From contig JAKADI010000160.1 of NCBI GenBank assembly GCA_021820675.1, forward strand, positions 1 to 5,584: a DNA stretch of 5,584 nucleotides. Direction: 5' to 3'. Shown piece after piece: positions 5,414-5,584 of the stretch; position 1 is the stretch's first letter; each line of letters begins with the position of its first letter. The notes under the pieces are model-generated. The model did not search any database. It was not told the origin of the DNA and saw nothing but the letters and a program-made list of their open reading frames with translations. The translations under genes were made by a program, and so were the position numbers. The DNA comes from Bacillota bacterium. Its GTDB lineage: Bacteria; Bacillota; Sulfobacillia; Sulfobacillales; Sulfobacillaceae.

Positions 5414-5584
5414 GTTTGATTTCCTCCTTTATTCTGTGTGGGGACGTCACCATCTTCGCATCTAACGCCCACACCCCTCCGTCCGCCAAAAACACGCGCA
5501 AGGGATTCATTTCCACTTCTTGAACCTGAGTTCTAAGCATCAGTTCGCTAACCGCCTCGATAGCCCGACTCAGAGCCTCTCTAT
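5403..5584 (-). CDS. ADP-forming acyl-CoA synthetase (acetate-CoA ligase type), ATP-grasp C-terminus, partial
   Basis: Only the last 59 codons and the TGA stop are inside the window; the gene enters from the right edge. The visible tail contains EVEMNPLRV followed about ten residues later by WALDAKMV. This is the E-x-N-P...DA/K pattern near the end of ATP-grasp domains of NDP-forming acyl-CoA synthetases, where the Glu and Asn help bind Mg-nucleotide. Succinyl-CoA synthetase beta has a similar motif but continues for well over 100 residues, whereas this protein ends about 28 residues after the NPL motif, which favours the acetate-CoA ligase (ADP-forming) family. Such enzymes interconvert an acyl-CoA plus ADP and phosphate with the free acid, CoA and ATP. 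The stop overlaps the GTG start of the next gene by 11 nt, and the next gene's ribosome-binding site lies in its final codons (Lys-Glu-Glu), so the two are probably translationally coupled. Substrate and full domain order cannot be judged. Confidence 0.78.
   Translation of the reverse strand, partial: REALSRAIEAVSELMLRTQVQEVEMNPLRVFLADGGVWALDAKMVTSPHRIKEEIKREG
5423..5430 (-). promoter_or_regulatory. Shine-Dalgarno site deciding the GTG start of the dehydrogenase
   Basis: AAAGGAGG on the minus strand lies 9 nt before GTG at 5413. It is a near-perfect match to the anti-SD of 16S rRNA and is embedded in the coding end of the upstream synthetase gene. It supports GTG as the true start, because the Rossmann fold begins only a few residues later and leaves no room for a later start. 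Confidence 0.8.

Noticed and set aside
5403..5584. The right-edge fragment as succinyl-CoA synthetase beta subunit (SucC), which has a similar E-x-N-P-L...ALDAK motif.
   Set aside because: In SucC that motif is near the middle and is followed by a long C-terminal ligase domain. Here the protein stops about 28 residues after it.

Overview
The window is a compact fatty-acid/acyl-CoA catabolism cluster. All genes lie on the minus strand, so transcription runs from the right edge (5584) to the left edge (1). Strong Shine-Dalgarno sequences (AAAGGAGG, AGGAGGG), a GTG and a TTG start decided by those sequences, and mid-range GC suggest a Gram-positive bacterium of the Bacillota. A Sulfobacillus- or Alicyclobacillus-like lineage is possible, but that guess rests on general appearance only.

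Layout in transcription order: (1) 5584-5403, the last 59 codons of an ATP-grasp protein, best read as the C-terminus of an ADP-forming acyl-CoA synthetase (acetate-CoA ligase type). (2) 5413-4559, an NAD-dependent 3-hydroxyacyl-CoA dehydrogenase of the short 3-hydroxybutyryl-CoA dehydrogenase type, overlapping the first gene by 11 nt. (3) 4540-3749, an enoyl-CoA hydratase with both catalytic glutamates. (4) 3745-2570, a thiolase with its Cys-His-Cys catalytic residues, only 3 nt after the hydratase stop. (5) A 155-nt gap (2569-2415), the only sizeable intergenic space between genes, with a candidate sigma-A-like promoter, an imperfect 19-nt inverted repeat near the predicted start point and a five-codon mini-ORF. 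(6) 2414-1263, an acyl-CoA dehydrogenase. (7) 1245-97, a CoA-transferase family III (CaiB/BaiF) protein that also carries the residues of alpha-methylacyl-CoA racemases. (8) 96-1, intergenic sequence with a perfect extended -10 element directed leftward, probably the promoter of the next gene outside the window.

Together these enzymes can carry one full beta-oxidation turn: oxidation to the enoyl-CoA, hydration, NAD-linked oxidation and thiolytic release of acetyl-CoA. The synthetase and the CoA-transferase/racemase would handle entry, exit or stereochemistry of the CoA thioester. The four-step set is also formally reversible. No electron-transfer flavoprotein, regulator gene, RNA gene, mobile element or CRISPR array was seen. 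I see no evidence for a wholly new system. The points worth a second look are the internal promoter/operator region, the transferase-versus-racemase question and the left-edge promoter.
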